From positions 310,001 to 374,000 of the forward strand of contig WACJ01000530.1 of assembly GCA_008973525.1 (NCBI GenBank): a stretch of DNA of 64,000 nucleotides, given 5' to 3'. A program made the position numbers and the translations under genes. The stretch is from Stenopsyche tienmushanensis (taxonomy: Eukaryota > Arthropoda > Insecta > Trichoptera > Stenopsychidae). A model generated the notes under the pieces. It ran no database searches. It was not told the DNA's origin and saw only the letters and a list, made by a program, of their open reading frames with translations. Positions within the stretch are counted from its first letter, which is position 1; each line of letters begins with the position of its first letter. Shown one piece after another: positions 34,226-46,144 of the stretch.

Positions 34226-35124
34226 TCATGAACGGATCTTCGCATGCATACACCGAAGATGTTGAAAGACTAAACTAAAGCCGCTCCGGAGGACATCATA
34301 AATGTCGTCGACCGTCCTAAGAAAAAAATGGATGTATATGAACGATAAGTGGTGTATAACATTTATATTTAATATTCTTGACTGGCATTGATATTTAATT
34401 AAAAATATGTTGATTAAAAAAATATACAAAATTAACAAACATGCAATTCAAAGCTCAATTATCAAGGTTCTTACATTCTTGATGCAAGTCGTGCAACATC
34501 TGCTGGTCATTTTTTTGCAAAATTATAGACCAAGCGCCACTCTATGAGCTATTTTTTAGTGTTGACAAATAACTGTAACGTCCACATAATTTGCTGCTAT
34601 GTCCAATTAGATTTTTATGCAATATTGTCGCACGTGTTTCGTAAGAACAACTTCCACGCCAAGCATATGGCATTTCACATTAAATAAAAAAATACGCGAA
34701 TGACCATTCTGCGCCTCGGCAATGAGGCCTCCATTAATATTGTGCATTTAGGCCGGAATTTGGTCGAACGTTACATGTTAAAGTTGCATCATCAGATGAC
34801 CTAATAAGTAATTTGTGCAATGCGAAACTATTAAAGGTCATCGTGTGGCGGAGGTCGCTTTGTGACTCGCAAGAAGGTCAATGAGTACCATGTGAACCGG
34901 ACCTGCGGTCAAAAATATCGAGATGATCTTCAGGTTTTGTATTTTTAGTAAACTTTATGGGACCACTTGTATTTTGCCCATTTTTCGCAAAGAGCGACCT
35001 GGAAATTCCAACCGAATCTGCATACGATAAATATAAATCTATAAGATTTATTCAGACTAATCGCTTACTATCGGATCGCGGAATGGGGCAAGAGGCGAGT
35101 GTTAAAATATGGTTTTTAGATCAA

Positions 35125-35325
35125 AGTCTATATTATTTCACTGCGAGAAGACGCATAATAACGAGATCGAGGAAGAACAAGTCTTCCCGCGGCCAAGACC
35201 ATTGGTCGACCTTTACACTATTTTACATTCAATCTAACCGTATTCGAAGGCCAAGATAATCGTCTTGACGAGCCGGCGAGAAGAACATCTTCCCGCGATT
35301 GAAGCTGATTTTTTGGATTTTATAA
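35125..35325 (+). repeat. Paired hairpin-bearing LTR ends
   Basis: Two short hairpins about 110 bases apart, GGAAGAACAAGTCTTCC near 35172 and GAAGAACATCTTC near 35283, each followed by a cgcggccaag or cgcgattgaag block, as at 46090 and 22365. Likely remnants of further LTR insertions; no termini can be drawn. Confidence 0.4.
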
Positions 35326-35670
35326 CTTGTACAAGTTATTTAATTTTCATACTTATAAACAAAAATTGAGCGTCCCTATTGAAATACCCTGTATTTGTGT
35401 AGTACAATTATAAAATGTCACATCATATAATCATTTTAATATTGCGAGCGTCATAATAATTAGGGTGTGTCTTCTTTCATAATAAAATCTCAGGGGGTGA
35501 CATATAATGCTATATAATTGTGGATGGAAGGATGTAATATTTCCCACGTTTTTTGTAATAAAAAGACAAATTTAAAGCGTAAATGAATCAATTGTACATT
35601 TTTATTGTTTGGGGGATGATCAAAAGCATATTCGCTATGGCGACATTTCAAAAATCCGAGCAGATTCCTC

Positions 35671-38600
35671 ATGTTTGTGTTGAGATTGATTGGGATCAAT
35701 CCGAAGAGGAAATCTCCCAAGCATTTCATCAAGAATGTGACTGGAATAATTTTGCTGAAGATGTGCTTCAGCTTGTCTGTTCTGTGTCTGTTCTTCTTGT
35801 ATAAAAATAAAGAATCAATCGACAAGGCCATATTGAACCTCTTCTTCTCGGTCAATATTTTGACTTGTTTCTGTAAGTCCTTGGGGTTGACGACGCAGAG
35901 GAGCTCCTTTGAGGAATTGCTGAAGTATTTTGATAGCGCTTTGGTCTTCAAACAATTCAAGGATGATTCCATCAACAAGTTAATCGAAGATCGAAATTGC
36001 AATGCTGGCAATTGGACCAAAATCATCTTCGCTTCGAACTTCACGATCCTCTTTCTTACGGTGACATTTCCAATTGTCAGCTATTATTTGACCAATAAGG
36101 GGTTCATTGCCGATGGGAAATTCGTATCAGCTCACACAATTCTACGTCGTTGAATACATTTATCAGACATTTGGATACGTCTGCTCCGCCACAGCTTCGT
36201 CAGCATTCGGCAGCCTCTATATATCATGTTGCATATTCATCACAACCCAATTGGAGATATTGATCTATGAAATTTCCAGCGTGGAATGCGATAGGAATTC
36301 CACCAAAAAACACATTCGATCGCAGCTCGTGAACGTCTTGGAGAAGCAGTCTTTGATAATCAGGTTTTTTTAAAGTTGTATAATGAATTTTTTGATGAAA
36401 TATTTAATCAACGTGGTGTCAGATCGCATCTATCCGAATGATTGCGTTTCGGCAACAATCGCGCGTTGCATCAATGCTTTAATGACCATTGTTTCGACGT
36501 GATGAAACCTCAAATTACATGCGTATTGTTGTGGGACTTTCGCCATTTTTTTGATCTTCTGAAGATGCGTAACTGCTTGTAAATAGAGATTTTGGCGCAA
36601 TTTGATGATTAACAATTTTTCAGAGCAAATACGCTGCTGAACGACGTATTTAGTCTGATCTTATTCCTGCAAATGTTTGTCAGCACCGTTGGATTATGTT
36701 TTGCTTTGATCCATGTCGAGGTAAATATAATTTTTATATAATGTATAACATTGATAACAATCATCATTTGATTAAACGTGCATAATTCAAAATTTAAAAA
36801 GTTACAAACTGGTAAAATATAAGGGCCAAAACTAAGATAAATACTAGTTGACACGATTTTATGCCTTTTAATAATGTAAAATAAAAAATCAAATTAAGAT
36901 TCTTAATTATAAAATATGTCGCTATAGTCCCTACCTCATAAAAATAAAAATAATTACATTTTAATAAAATGGTGACCGTTTAAAAAAAGTCATTTTTTGA
37001 CCTTATTTTTTCAGAGTTTTATTTTTTTTAATAGATAAAAAATATAATTTATGATACAAATCTGGTAGGGACAATAGATAAAATTATATAGAAAATATTT
37101 TTATCAAATTTGAATTAAATCATTAAATTAAAATTTGAGATATGATGTCAACCGCGTTGAAAAAAGTAGTTTCGAAAAAAACGCGTTTAAAGTTTTCAAC
37201 CTGGTAGGATACGCTTAATTTTTCCATCATTAAAATAGCTATAAGTCTGTAAATAATTTTGAAAATTCATTTAAATGATATATTTTTAAAGATTTAAATT
37301 TTGAAAATATGCAAAAAAAAATCGATTTTTTCAAAATGCTAGACTAGAATGCGTCCTTAAAAAGCAAAATTGTAATCATTTAGATATTTCGAACTCTTAC
37401 ATCAGCATTTTATAAACAGTCCCCCGTTTATATTTTAAATTATGCGCCATGTAGTCTACAGATTTTTTTATAACCAAATTTTTATTTTGTTATATTAGAT
37501 GAATATTCCCAGTGTACAGCCAAATAGCGTAAATTAATTATATTTGGTGCTTGAGTCCAATGAAATCCAATTAAACAGTCCTCTGATAAGAGTACCCTGC
37601 ACTATAACAGACCAAATATGGTATATGAGCGCAATTAATAAGATGATCATTTAGATTCGATCAAGACAATATGCCAGATAGTTTTAATTTATTTAAATTC
37701 ACAATTAATTAACATAGATAACAGTCCTCTGTTTCGATTTTTTTTATAAAATGCTCAATATTTCCTAAAGAAAATGTAAATATTTTTATTTCATCTGCGG
37801 TTTTTATTTTGCGACCATTTTAAACTCGAATTTGTATTTAAAATTCATTCCTTTTTAGATAGTTAGCTTTTTGACCCCCCCCCCCTTATCCCTACCAATA
37901 AATATTAATTGTGTTAATATAAAAAAACATGTTGAAAAACCATACGATAAGCATAATGTTGAAATCAATAAATTCAAAGTGTTCATCGTGGTTCGTCATT
38001 GGAGTCTCGCAGTTGGGCGTCTCGTTCTTTAATGCGTATGATTTAGCTATCTGTTTTTCGACTCCCTAACTATAAATGATCATTAATATTCATTTTAGAA
38101 TGTATCCACGATGGTAGTTGTGCCATGTCAGCTATTAGAGATCGTAATGTTTTGTTGGTTCGGACAAAAAATGCACGATAAGGTAATTTTTATACCATTT
38201 TAAATCAATTTTCATTAATAACATACACATTTTATACGCGTATTCATTCGGATTTGTCATTATTTTTTCGTACAAAATCAAAGTTCACGGAGAAATCTTC
38301 ACTTTTTCGTGTGTTTCGTAGAATTTTAATGAATAATGGAATGACGACAAAACCTGTTATCGGGCGTATTCGCTATAATTGGCGTTTTATTGGTTGATTT
38401 ATGATATTGTTTGTCATATTAATGCTTTCCATCTCGATATAAAAGCTCGACAAGATTCGAACCTGTCAGGCTGATAAAAATATGGATTATGTAAGACGTT
38501 ATGGTGTCTTCATTGGATTGCCAATTTTGTTGTAGAGTTGCGATTTGGCTGATGCATTTTATGCCATTCCCTGGATAGAAATGGATCCCGCTGAAAGAAA

Positions 38601-38813
38601 ATGGGTGTTGATTGGGTTGCGACAAGCCCAAAGGCCTTTATATTCAAAAGCAGGACCCTTGAGGAATATGTCACACGAGGCGCTCAAAAACGTAACAAAT
38701 TCGATTTTAAACCTGGAATTCGATCGCGTTTTGATCGCTTTATATGATTCTTTTTGTTCCAGGTTCTGCAGACGGCTTATTCGTTGTATGCCGTCTTGAA
38801 AGAAATCGATTAG
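35671..38813 (+). CDS. Odorant receptor (7tm_6), five exons, one frameshift
   Basis: An insect odorant receptor, a ligand-gated cation channel subunit that pairs with Orco in sensory-neuron dendrites. Exons: 35671-36363, 36624-36720, 38099-38182, 38536-38691, 38763-38813. Hydrophobic segments fall where the family has its seven: about residues 23-44, 54-70 and 117-140, then in the second frame around YIYQTFGYVCSATASSAFGS, then exons 2, 3 and 4-5. The C-terminus is diagnostic: RPLYSKAGPLRNMSHEALKN followed by VLQTAYSLYAVLKEID and TAG. Within exon 1 the frame shifts by one base between 36092 and 36153. Treating one G of the GGGG run at 36099-36102 as extra restores a 359-residue protein, and every later splice phase fits. 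Either a recent pseudogene or a sequence error. The start is uncertain: the frame stays open upstream to 35620 without an ATG. Confidence 0.85.
36825..37330 (+). repeat. Long ORF-less repeat, in odorant receptor intron 2
   Basis: Shared with 60785-61165 and 62665-62875: gttgacacgattttatgcct, gctatagtccctacctcat, aaagtcattttttgacctta and ctggtagggacaatagata. Same orientation in all three. No coding potential seen. Confidence 0.6.
37875..37885. repeat. Poly-C tract
   Basis: Eleven C in a row inside the odorant receptor intron 2; a C10 tract occurs at 53024-53033. Such runs are rare in AT-rich DNA and prone to length error. Confidence 0.9.
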
Positions 38814-39080
38814 GTGAGAAAAAAGAAAGACAACGGCAAAAAGTTCCCATCGAAAATTATTGTTTCTGATCAAAGAGCAAGAAGAAATGTTACCGGTCGA
38901 TGCGGAATTTGTGTTGAATTATACGAAAATGATGACTTCCTACGGTGAAAGCGAATGTTTACACAAAAACAATGTTCATTAATTACGACATTGTGTTCGT
39001 CACAAGTTCTCTATTCGGGATCTTCGAGATGAATTCGATTATCGTCGATATATCGCCGTTGTCGCATTCAATTTCACTCC

Positions 39081-39090
39081 AATAAATAAG
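39081..39090 (+). terminator. Probable poly(A) signal of the odorant receptor gene
   Basis: AATAAATAAG lies about 270 bases after the receptor TAG. It is the first such hexamer downstream on this strand and would give a 3' UTR of normal size, covering the otherwise unassigned bases 38814-39090. Confidence 0.45.
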
Positions 39091-39289
39091 AACAATATGA
39101 ATTGCTTCCTCACCACTTGAAGATGATTTCACTATAAATTCACAATGTTTGAATCATGATTATTGCCATTTTATTCAAAATACACTGCTTTCTTCCCGAT
39201 ATAATTATTTTATTTAAAAACAATACATGTACAGATAAATCTTGTATAACTTGAATTCAATCTTATAAAAAACGCTCACATCCCTTATA

Positions 39290-39505
39290 AGTTGGCAAAG
39301 TTTTATCGCAATCGGACGAACGGTATGGCAGCGCATTAAATACGAACAAACAAACATCGATTTTTATATATTAAGACTATGCTTATGTTACTCGCGAAAT
39401 TCTTAGCAATAAATGGACGAAGTTTTATCGTAATCCGACGAACGGTATGGACAGCAGCATTTCGAACGAACAAAACCCAATACACTTTTATATATCAGAT
39501 TGATT
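39290..39505 (-). mobile_element. Helitron-like interspersed repeat, inverted partner of 39975-40250
   Basis: Reversed unit with gaacggtatggcagcgcatt and a second degenerate copy, ending tatatcagat. About 470 bases separate it from the opposite-facing copy, and a MITE lies in the spacer. Confidence 0.55.
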
Positions 39506-39700
39506 GACGAACCAAAAAATATTGGTTCGAAAGGCAGTCGTTTGAGTTAGAGGTCTAAAAAGAAGCCAAACTTGTCGCAAAATGACAGAGGCAATTAGCT
39601 GATCATTGAAGCGCTTCGCCGCTGAGGTCTTTAATTTGCAGGCAAGATGGTGTGCATTTTTCAGCTGACAATTAAATGTATAATAAATATAAAATCAATG

Positions 39701-39969
39701 TACACTTAGGTCTGTTTTTATTCGATAGATACTTTCTTAGTAGACTTAAACAACACTATCTTTAAAAACCGCATAACTTCAAATCAATGCGATAGAATGT
39801 ACCAAAAATCGCATAAAAAAGTCCATACAAAAAATATTACAATTTATCTTAGAATTGCTTTACTAAAGTCTATTTTATTATACACACTCACATTATAACG
39901 CTTGTAACTTGCAGGTTCCATCAATTTTGAAAACCGCATCAAATTCGCATAAAAATAGGCCCAAGTGTA
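39701..39969. mobile_element. MITE with about 20-bp terminal inverted repeats
   Basis: Left end TACACTTAGGTCTGTTTTT, right end (reversed) TACACTTGGGCCTATTTTT, 16 of 19 positions equal. The outermost TA on each side fits a TA target duplication. Interior is AT-rich with repeated accgcataacttcaaat motifs and no frame. Type is that of a Tc1/mariner-related MITE, an inference from the TA. Confidence 0.7.
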
Positions 39970-39974
39970 TTTAA

Positions 39975-40250
39975 TTATATGATGTGGGCTTTGTTCGTTC
40001 GATATGCGCTACTATACCATTTATCAGATTACGATAAAACTTCGTCCACTTATTGTTAAAAATTCCGCGAGTAACATAAGCAAAGTCTAATATATAAAAA
40101 TCAATGTTTGTTTGTTCGTATTTGATGCGCTGCCATACCGTTTGTTCGATTGCAATAAAACTTTGCCAATTTATTGTTTGCACTCTCTTGAATAATATAA
40201 GTATAATATAATCAACTTACAGTAGATCTTTATATATAAACATTTGTAGA
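39975..40250 (+). mobile_element. Helitron-like interspersed repeat
   Basis: Two unit copies: gggctttgttcgttcgatat ... gataaaacttcgtccactta, then atgtttgtttgttcgtattt ... gcaataaaactttgcc, and a partial third (atatataaac). Same structure as 12070-12414 but without the CTAG end. Confidence 0.55.
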
Positions 40251-40449
40251 TTTGATCATATTTATAATAGTTGCTTAAAGACATCGTGACATTGAACCGC
40301 AAATAATTTAAACAATGAGGTAGATTTCTAAATTCGGTAATTATTTGATAGCCAATTTGATAGTATAATTAACACTTTAGAGTCGGGGCGATTTCGTTAA
40401 AAATCATGAAACTTTTTGTAAAATTGTTATAATTATTAAACCAGCTTTA

Positions 40450-40565
40450 AACAGCTTCTTGCGCAGGAGGCGGGAATCGAGGGAGTCGTCGGTTAGCCTT
40501 GGCTGCGGGAGGACGTCCCTCATGCGGCCAGGTCTCTCTCGTGTGGAATAAATAGTTATTTAGAG
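40450..40565 (+). mobile_element. LTR fragment
   Basis: Reads cttcttgcgcaggaggcggg, gttagccttgg, the hairpin (GGCTGCGGGAGG...CCTCATGCGGCC), then gtgtggaataaatagttatt and a short stretch resembling the U5 start of the 48267-48692 LTR. The upstream half of the LTR is missing. Confidence 0.65.
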
Positions 40566-40599
40566 AAGAGTCTTTCTATTGTTGTCTATTCTACTGTTA

Positions 40600-43500
40600 T
40601 CTAGTTATTTTCGAGGTAGTTTATGAGAAAATGAGTATGTTTATGATGGAATGAATATAGTGGAGCCTCGTGTCACTGAGGAGCTTATATCCTCGGTATC
40701 CACTCGCTGTGTTTCTTTTATGATCTTCACATAACATCGAATCATCTTCACATAACAAAATGCTTTCAAATGTATTTATATAAGACTAACTTGTCCGACG
40801 GTATTAGTAATTCATAATAGATGATTCTGTGGATTTTTAAAAAGTTTCAAATCAACGAAAAAGTGGAAAATCACGTTTTGAGGTAATATTAAACGCTCGA
40901 AGATCTTCTTCCATCGAAGCAATTTAAAATCAGCACTTTAGACAACAAAGCAACACCTGTGCGTGGAAGATTCTTGATTATACCCTACCAATGCTAATCT
41001 TCTGCTTGCCATAATTGCAATTCGTCCAACCGAATTGAATTGTTTACAGGAGAGTCATTAACATATCGTGACTTATGATGAATTGTCTTGATAAAATTGA
41101 AAGTAACCAGTTACCCACGCCATTGAAATTAAGATTTGGTGCTAAACATGATTTAATGATGCTCCTTGAACTCGCCAATACTTTCTATTACCATCAATCT
41201 ACACTTCTATCAAATTCGCACCCGCACACGTTCGATACAAATCATTCGGACACATACAAATTACATTAATAAAAATTGAATCAATCAAGCCGTGTTGTCT
41301 CTCAGCACTGATTTGATCGATTTATTTGACCCTAATTGATATTTCGCACAAGATTTCCTCGTGGATCGTTTGTTCAGATCGTTCTGATTGATGCAATTAA
41401 AAATGTGCTTTCACTCTCTCTCTCTCTCTGAACAAACTTTATACAACGGTTTGCCCTATTAGAGAACGATTAGCGAGGAGCGTCCATCGGAATAAAACCG
41501 CATGGAATGACACTTGTGTCAATATTTTCTTGTTTTTGCGCGCCGACGTCGAAAGTGTCAAATGGTTGAAAAAATTACTTTCAAACGAGTACTCGTCTTT
41601 TAAAATGAAACTACGGCCGATGACATTGGCAAAGTGTCGAAAATCGTCGTTGAAAATTAGATGTTATCACAAAACGATGACAAAGTGTTGGCAATCTTGC
41701 GACGATCTTAATCGTGTTTGTGCGCTTGAATTTTTTTATTTGCGGGATATTTGGTAAATTACATCAGCATTAACGAAATGTTTTCTGTTGAGCAAGGCAT
41801 TTATTCAAGACGTTGTGGACCCTCATTGTTGTCAATTTACACCGAATTAAATAATAATAATAAGATAATAAACATGAATGTGTGTCATGAAGCGAGAAGT
41901 TTGCTAGACATACATTCTTATACCGTTCTTCCGATTACGATGAAACTTTGTTGAGTTATTGGACGTGTATCTGAAAAGGTTTTTACAGCAACATGACCAT
42001 TATTAGTGTTCGAAATTTGTTTTTTGAGACGTTTAACGGATGCACTATAATAGTCTGATAAAGTGAAATGAAGTCGTCGAGTGAGGAACGGGGCGGGGAA
42101 AGAGAGAAGGATGCGCACTTGATCGTCAGACTTTAAAAGACGTCTTAAAGAGAGGATTTATGGTGTAACGTAGAGCGTGGGTATCTTCAGATCACTCGTT
42201 ATCCGTGTTGTCTTAGACGGCCGCGCTTGCACGCGGGTTCGTTGTGCTATCGGACCGCAGCGATCATTTTTAATACCATGCTGAGAAAATTATCATAATA
42301 ATGAATCATAATAGAATTAATCAATCATATATAAAATTGATTTATGTGACTTTCTACAGATAAAATTGTTATTTTTGTATATAACCGATATAAATATCAG
42401 GAACGTAACCGAAATGAAAAAAATAACAGTTCAAAGCCTTGATCAATTATTATAAAACAAACTTATTAAAATAAGAATGAGCATAATAACATTTAGAATA
42501 TATGTTTAATTTTTGAAATAATAAATTAAATTTTAATATGTTAATTCATACTGAAATTTCAAATGGGGTTGAAATTTAATACATTAATTTATTCCGCCCC
42601 GCAAGCGTCACAATGTCGTATAAGAATACTCGACGGGTAACAACCCCCGACTATAATATATTAGAAAAGTTTATACTTTCTGGCATATTACAAGTTACAT
42701 TATGATGGTACTTTTTGGTTGTTTATTGTAAATATGGCCAAAAATAGCTCAAAATATTTTATCATTTTCATAAAGAAACAATTCGTTTATGGTCAATTTT
42801 CCATAAGTACACAGCAAGTAAAATTATAATTACAGAGAGTGCATTTAATGCATTGAAATTAATGCGAAACACGCGTTATTTAAGATTTATACATTGCAAA
42901 AAAGACTTTCATGCAGTCAGTACACATTCAATAATTGTTCAAGACTAGAAGTAGATCGACGTGATAGAAAATTTATGGATTTATGATCAACAAGATCAAC
43001 TCATAGTGGAATATTTTGCCTTCAAAAATTAACCAAATATAATTTTAAAAAATACCAAGATTGATGTAAGAAAAACTGGAAAATGATCTTCAAATTCACA
43101 ATTTATTTAGATATTTTATTGTAAATTTTCATCATTTTGATATGGAGAAACAGTGATTATTAAATTGTGTGTAAAATAAATATAGATATTGATTTTATGG
43201 CCTAAGAACATATACATTTAGGTCCATTTTAAAGCATATTTTTACCTATAGTTTATCTTGAGAATCGAATGCTTTAATATCTTTGCCTTTAAGAGTGTTT
43301 ACAAATAGATCGCAATAACAGATATCTTCTTTGATGTCGTCTGAATGAATATATTAAATGAAGAAAAGCAATTTGGAATGCGAAATAATATTAAAACAAT
43401 GGAGAAACTTGTATTTCATTCAAAAACTGATTTTTTACATTAACATTTGAATAGTATTTTTGAACAAAGATTTCTTTATCTTTGGTTTCCCCCCACTAGA

Positions 43501-44030
43501 TTAAGGCTATATAAATATATATAGAGACATTTAAAAACAGTCCTCCGCATGATTATTGCATGACAGAAAAGGCTAGATTTTCTTGAAATACAGTTGTTTC
43601 AGGGTGTTCGGGTGGGTGTTAGACTTCACGATGCTCACCCATAAAACCTTTGGACCAACCCTAAGCCCATGGGAAACGGTTGAATCCGTGGGGTAATGAT
43701 GTGGAGTTGAGGTGTGCCTTGTCGGTTTGCTCATCAAACGCTGCTGGAGTAGCCCAGCTAACATGAGTTGGGTGAGCAGGTCACCCTGTGCTTCGTGCCC
43801 ATAAAGAAGTGTGTGGCTTTATCTACGATCCAAATCATGGACTACGAAAGTTTTCTGATAGACTACTGGTTAGGTTAGGATTTGGAATCCTAAGAATTAG
43901 AAAAAAAAATTATAGAGCATCATACTTGTACGTTAGCATGATCAAACAAGAGTGAGGTGGATAGCAAACAAATACACCCTAGCAGCCAAAGGGTTAACAA
44001 TGAATTCTTTTATAACCCTGCAGACACTTT
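40600..44030. other. Intergenic DNA, no gene seen
   Basis: AT-rich. 41880-42120 resembles flanks of the Helitron-like copies (accgttcttccgattacgat). 43560-43850 is a GC-richer tract without a frame. Confidence 0.4.
41412..41429. repeat. (CT)n microsatellite
   Basis: Nine uninterrupted CT dinucleotides. Nothing else of note around it. Confidence 0.9.
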
Positions 44031-44310
44031 GTGTCTAGAATGATGACATGTATCGCTCTTGCAAATACAGCGTTTTCCATCCGCGCAAGAGGAAGGATCT
44101 TCGGGTAGCCCTGGCTGCGGAAGATGTTCTTCCCGCAGACTAATAGCTGTATTCTCTCTCTTTATAAATAAAGGGATTTAGTTAAAACGATAGTATTTCT
44201 ATTAGCACTCGACCACTTCCATCCCATTGCTCGACATTACCGCGGTCCGAAAGCAAAAAGAACCCGCGCGCAACACAGCGCAACTGTCATTAGAGAAAAT
44301 GTGGAAGCTG
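44030..44310 (+). mobile_element. LTR-like repeat, second family, copy 2
   Basis: Matches 9928-10215 block for block, with a better preserved hairpin (GGCTGCGGAAGA...TTCTTCCCGCAG), ataaataaaggg, cactcgaccacttccatccc and accgcggtccga. The two copies are in the same orientation 34 kb apart. Confidence 0.5.
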
Positions 44311-44692
44311 AATACGGTTCATAGTTACGTCTATGTCAGCATCAATCTGTAATTATATCTATTGCTGATATTAAGCTATTATTTTGATAAAATCAAGACC
44401 ACTAATCATTAGTCTCATAGACTACAGACTTGGAACGCATTCGACATGTATGCATATGCACTCGGTACTTTTTAAATATAGGCTGATGCTCTTACGTCGT
44501 GGTCGCATGAGCGATTCAATACTGTGACTTTGAGAAGAGATACCAGTGCAAGTATCTGAGATATTTTGAGAAGAGAAGATGTTATGCCTATAAGTACTTC
44601 TTATGTACAGTCAAATAAAAAGCGAATTTTATCTTTTTTATTATTTTATATAGTAATAAGTGAAAAGACGGGCGTCGAATAAAAATACTCTT

Positions 44693-44977
44693 AATAAAAA
44701 TTTATTCCACACGAGAGTGAGAGATATGGCTGCAGGAAGGACGTTCTCCCGCAGCCAAGGCTAGCCTACGACTCTCCCGACTTCCACCTCCTGTGCGTCA
44801 CTACCCAACCGGCAATTATGTACACGCAAGAAGTGATCTGTCGGTATGCAGATGCAATGTCTCCACAGGGCCACAAGAGATGGCGCTGTTAAAATAACAC
44901 ATTGCACCTGAAGAGAGATGGAAGATGTCGCTGTTAACATCGCCACTTCGTGGGGATGGTAAATCGCCCACGCTGCA
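44693..44977 (-). mobile_element. LTR copy lacking its U5-like part
   Basis: On the - strand it starts TGCAGCGTGGGCG at 44977, the same terminus as the full LTR (TGTAGCG), and runs without gaps through the promoter-like half and hairpin to tttattcc (the reversed AATAAA signal), where similarity stops. This gives a clean 285-bp unit. Confidence 0.8.
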
Positions 44978-45149
44978 AGTGCAAATATTAAGATATTTAA
45001 TGGTGTTTCATAAATATTCGTTATAATTGTGTTGAGTCCATCATGAGGTGACGTACTGTCGGCGAGGAGGGCCACTCCCAGCACCCAGTGGGAGAAGAGC
45101 ACCAATTGTATGAAGACTCGTGGCTGCTCATCTAATTAATTATTAATAT

Positions 45150-45350
45150 AAATTTGATCGGGCAACCGTTGTCAGAATGTGAGAGTGGTTTTTTGAGGAT
45201 CATTGACCCAAGAAGTGGCGAACCCCTCCCACGTGAACATTCTCCTCCAGAGCCGGTCAGCCGTGGCTATACAATGAGCCACCAACCAACCTTTTGTTCG
45301 CCAAATGCTTTTTTCAATCTGCTCCTAACCAAAATGTCGTTTAACAGCTG
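45150..45350 (+). pseudogene. Decayed acyl-CoA ligase (AMP-binding enzyme) fragment
   Basis: One frame reads IGQPLSECE, then FLRIIDPRSGEPLPRE and VSRGYTM. This follows the order IGQPL...RIIDP.TG..LP.GE.GEL..RGY found in ACSF2-type medium-chain acyl-CoA ligases, downstream of the AMP-binding motif. The central GEPGEL part has become HSPPEPV, and no neighbouring exon or continuing homology is visible. I take it as a processed or decayed fragment; an exon of a split gene is less likely because no clean splice sites frame it. Confidence 0.45.
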
Positions 45351-45904
45351 ATTTCCGCATCGACGAGGCAATTCTTCAGCTGGACTCTGAATCACCGACA
45401 TTCCACATTTGGGAGAATTTGGGTGATGATGCGGATACTTGAGGATCTTTCATATCGATACGGATCTATTGTGAAAGTTAGCCTAATTTATTGCGGAAAT
45501 ATTAATTATAAACAATCATGGACAATATAGTAAACACACATCCTTGATCGTAAGATTGAGCCTTGAACAACAGGTTTTTGGTCAATTATTTCAAACTCAA
45601 AATGTTTATTAAACATTTTGGAATTGCCTATAAATTTAATGTCAATTGAAAGCGTGCATTATTTATGGTCCGCTATTAAAATACACATTTAAAAATAATT
45701 ACAGCTGAAAATGTAATTGCATGTAATTTATATGACCCATTCTTATGACCAACTTATTGATTGCACAGAGCTGATTTTTGTGAAAGACGAATAATAATAA
45801 ATTTAGCTATCAAAATTAAATGTACTGCTGGATGGAATTACAACATTTATTAATAAAATACAACCTTTAGAATGCTGAATGATTCAATAATGTTATAAGA
45901 AAAC

Positions 45905-46140
45905 TCTTTATTCAATACGAAAGAGAGAGAGAGAGATCTGGCTGCAGGAAGGACATTCTCCCGCAGCCAAGGCTAACCGGCGACTCTCGTTTTTTGCGCG
46001 TCACCACTCGCACGATAACTGAGTACATAGCCCAAATAGATTTCATCCAAAATTTAAAAAAAAAGTCTAAATCTTCAGGATTATTTTCGTCAAGTAGGAA
46101 GAACACGTCTTCTGCGGCCAAGACTCTCGGTCGACACTTT
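45905..46140 (-). mobile_element. Two adjoining LTR-family fragments
   Basis: 45912-46010 holds the GA-rich tract, hairpin (GGCTGCAGGAAGG...TCTCCCGCAGCC) and a shortened gcgcgtcacca block. 46080-46140 holds a second hairpin-bearing end (GGAAGAACACGTCTTC, then tgcggccaagactctcggtc) like those at 35160-35200 and 22365-22400, so two related LTR families abut here. Confidence 0.6.
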
Positions 46141-46144
46141 TTAG

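Noticed and set aside
35490..36044. 184-codon open frame on the - strand
   Set aside because: Shadow of the odorant receptor exon on the + strand, which has family features and matching splice sites.
38980..39112. Possible antisense odorant receptor fragment (IYWSEIECDN resembling IYEISSVECDR)
   Set aside because: Similarity covers only about ten residues and the region is better explained as the 3' UTR of the receptor gene.
44761..45105. 114-codon - strand frame
   Set aside because: Largely the LTR copy at 44693-44977; the remaining N-terminal stretch is not recognisable.
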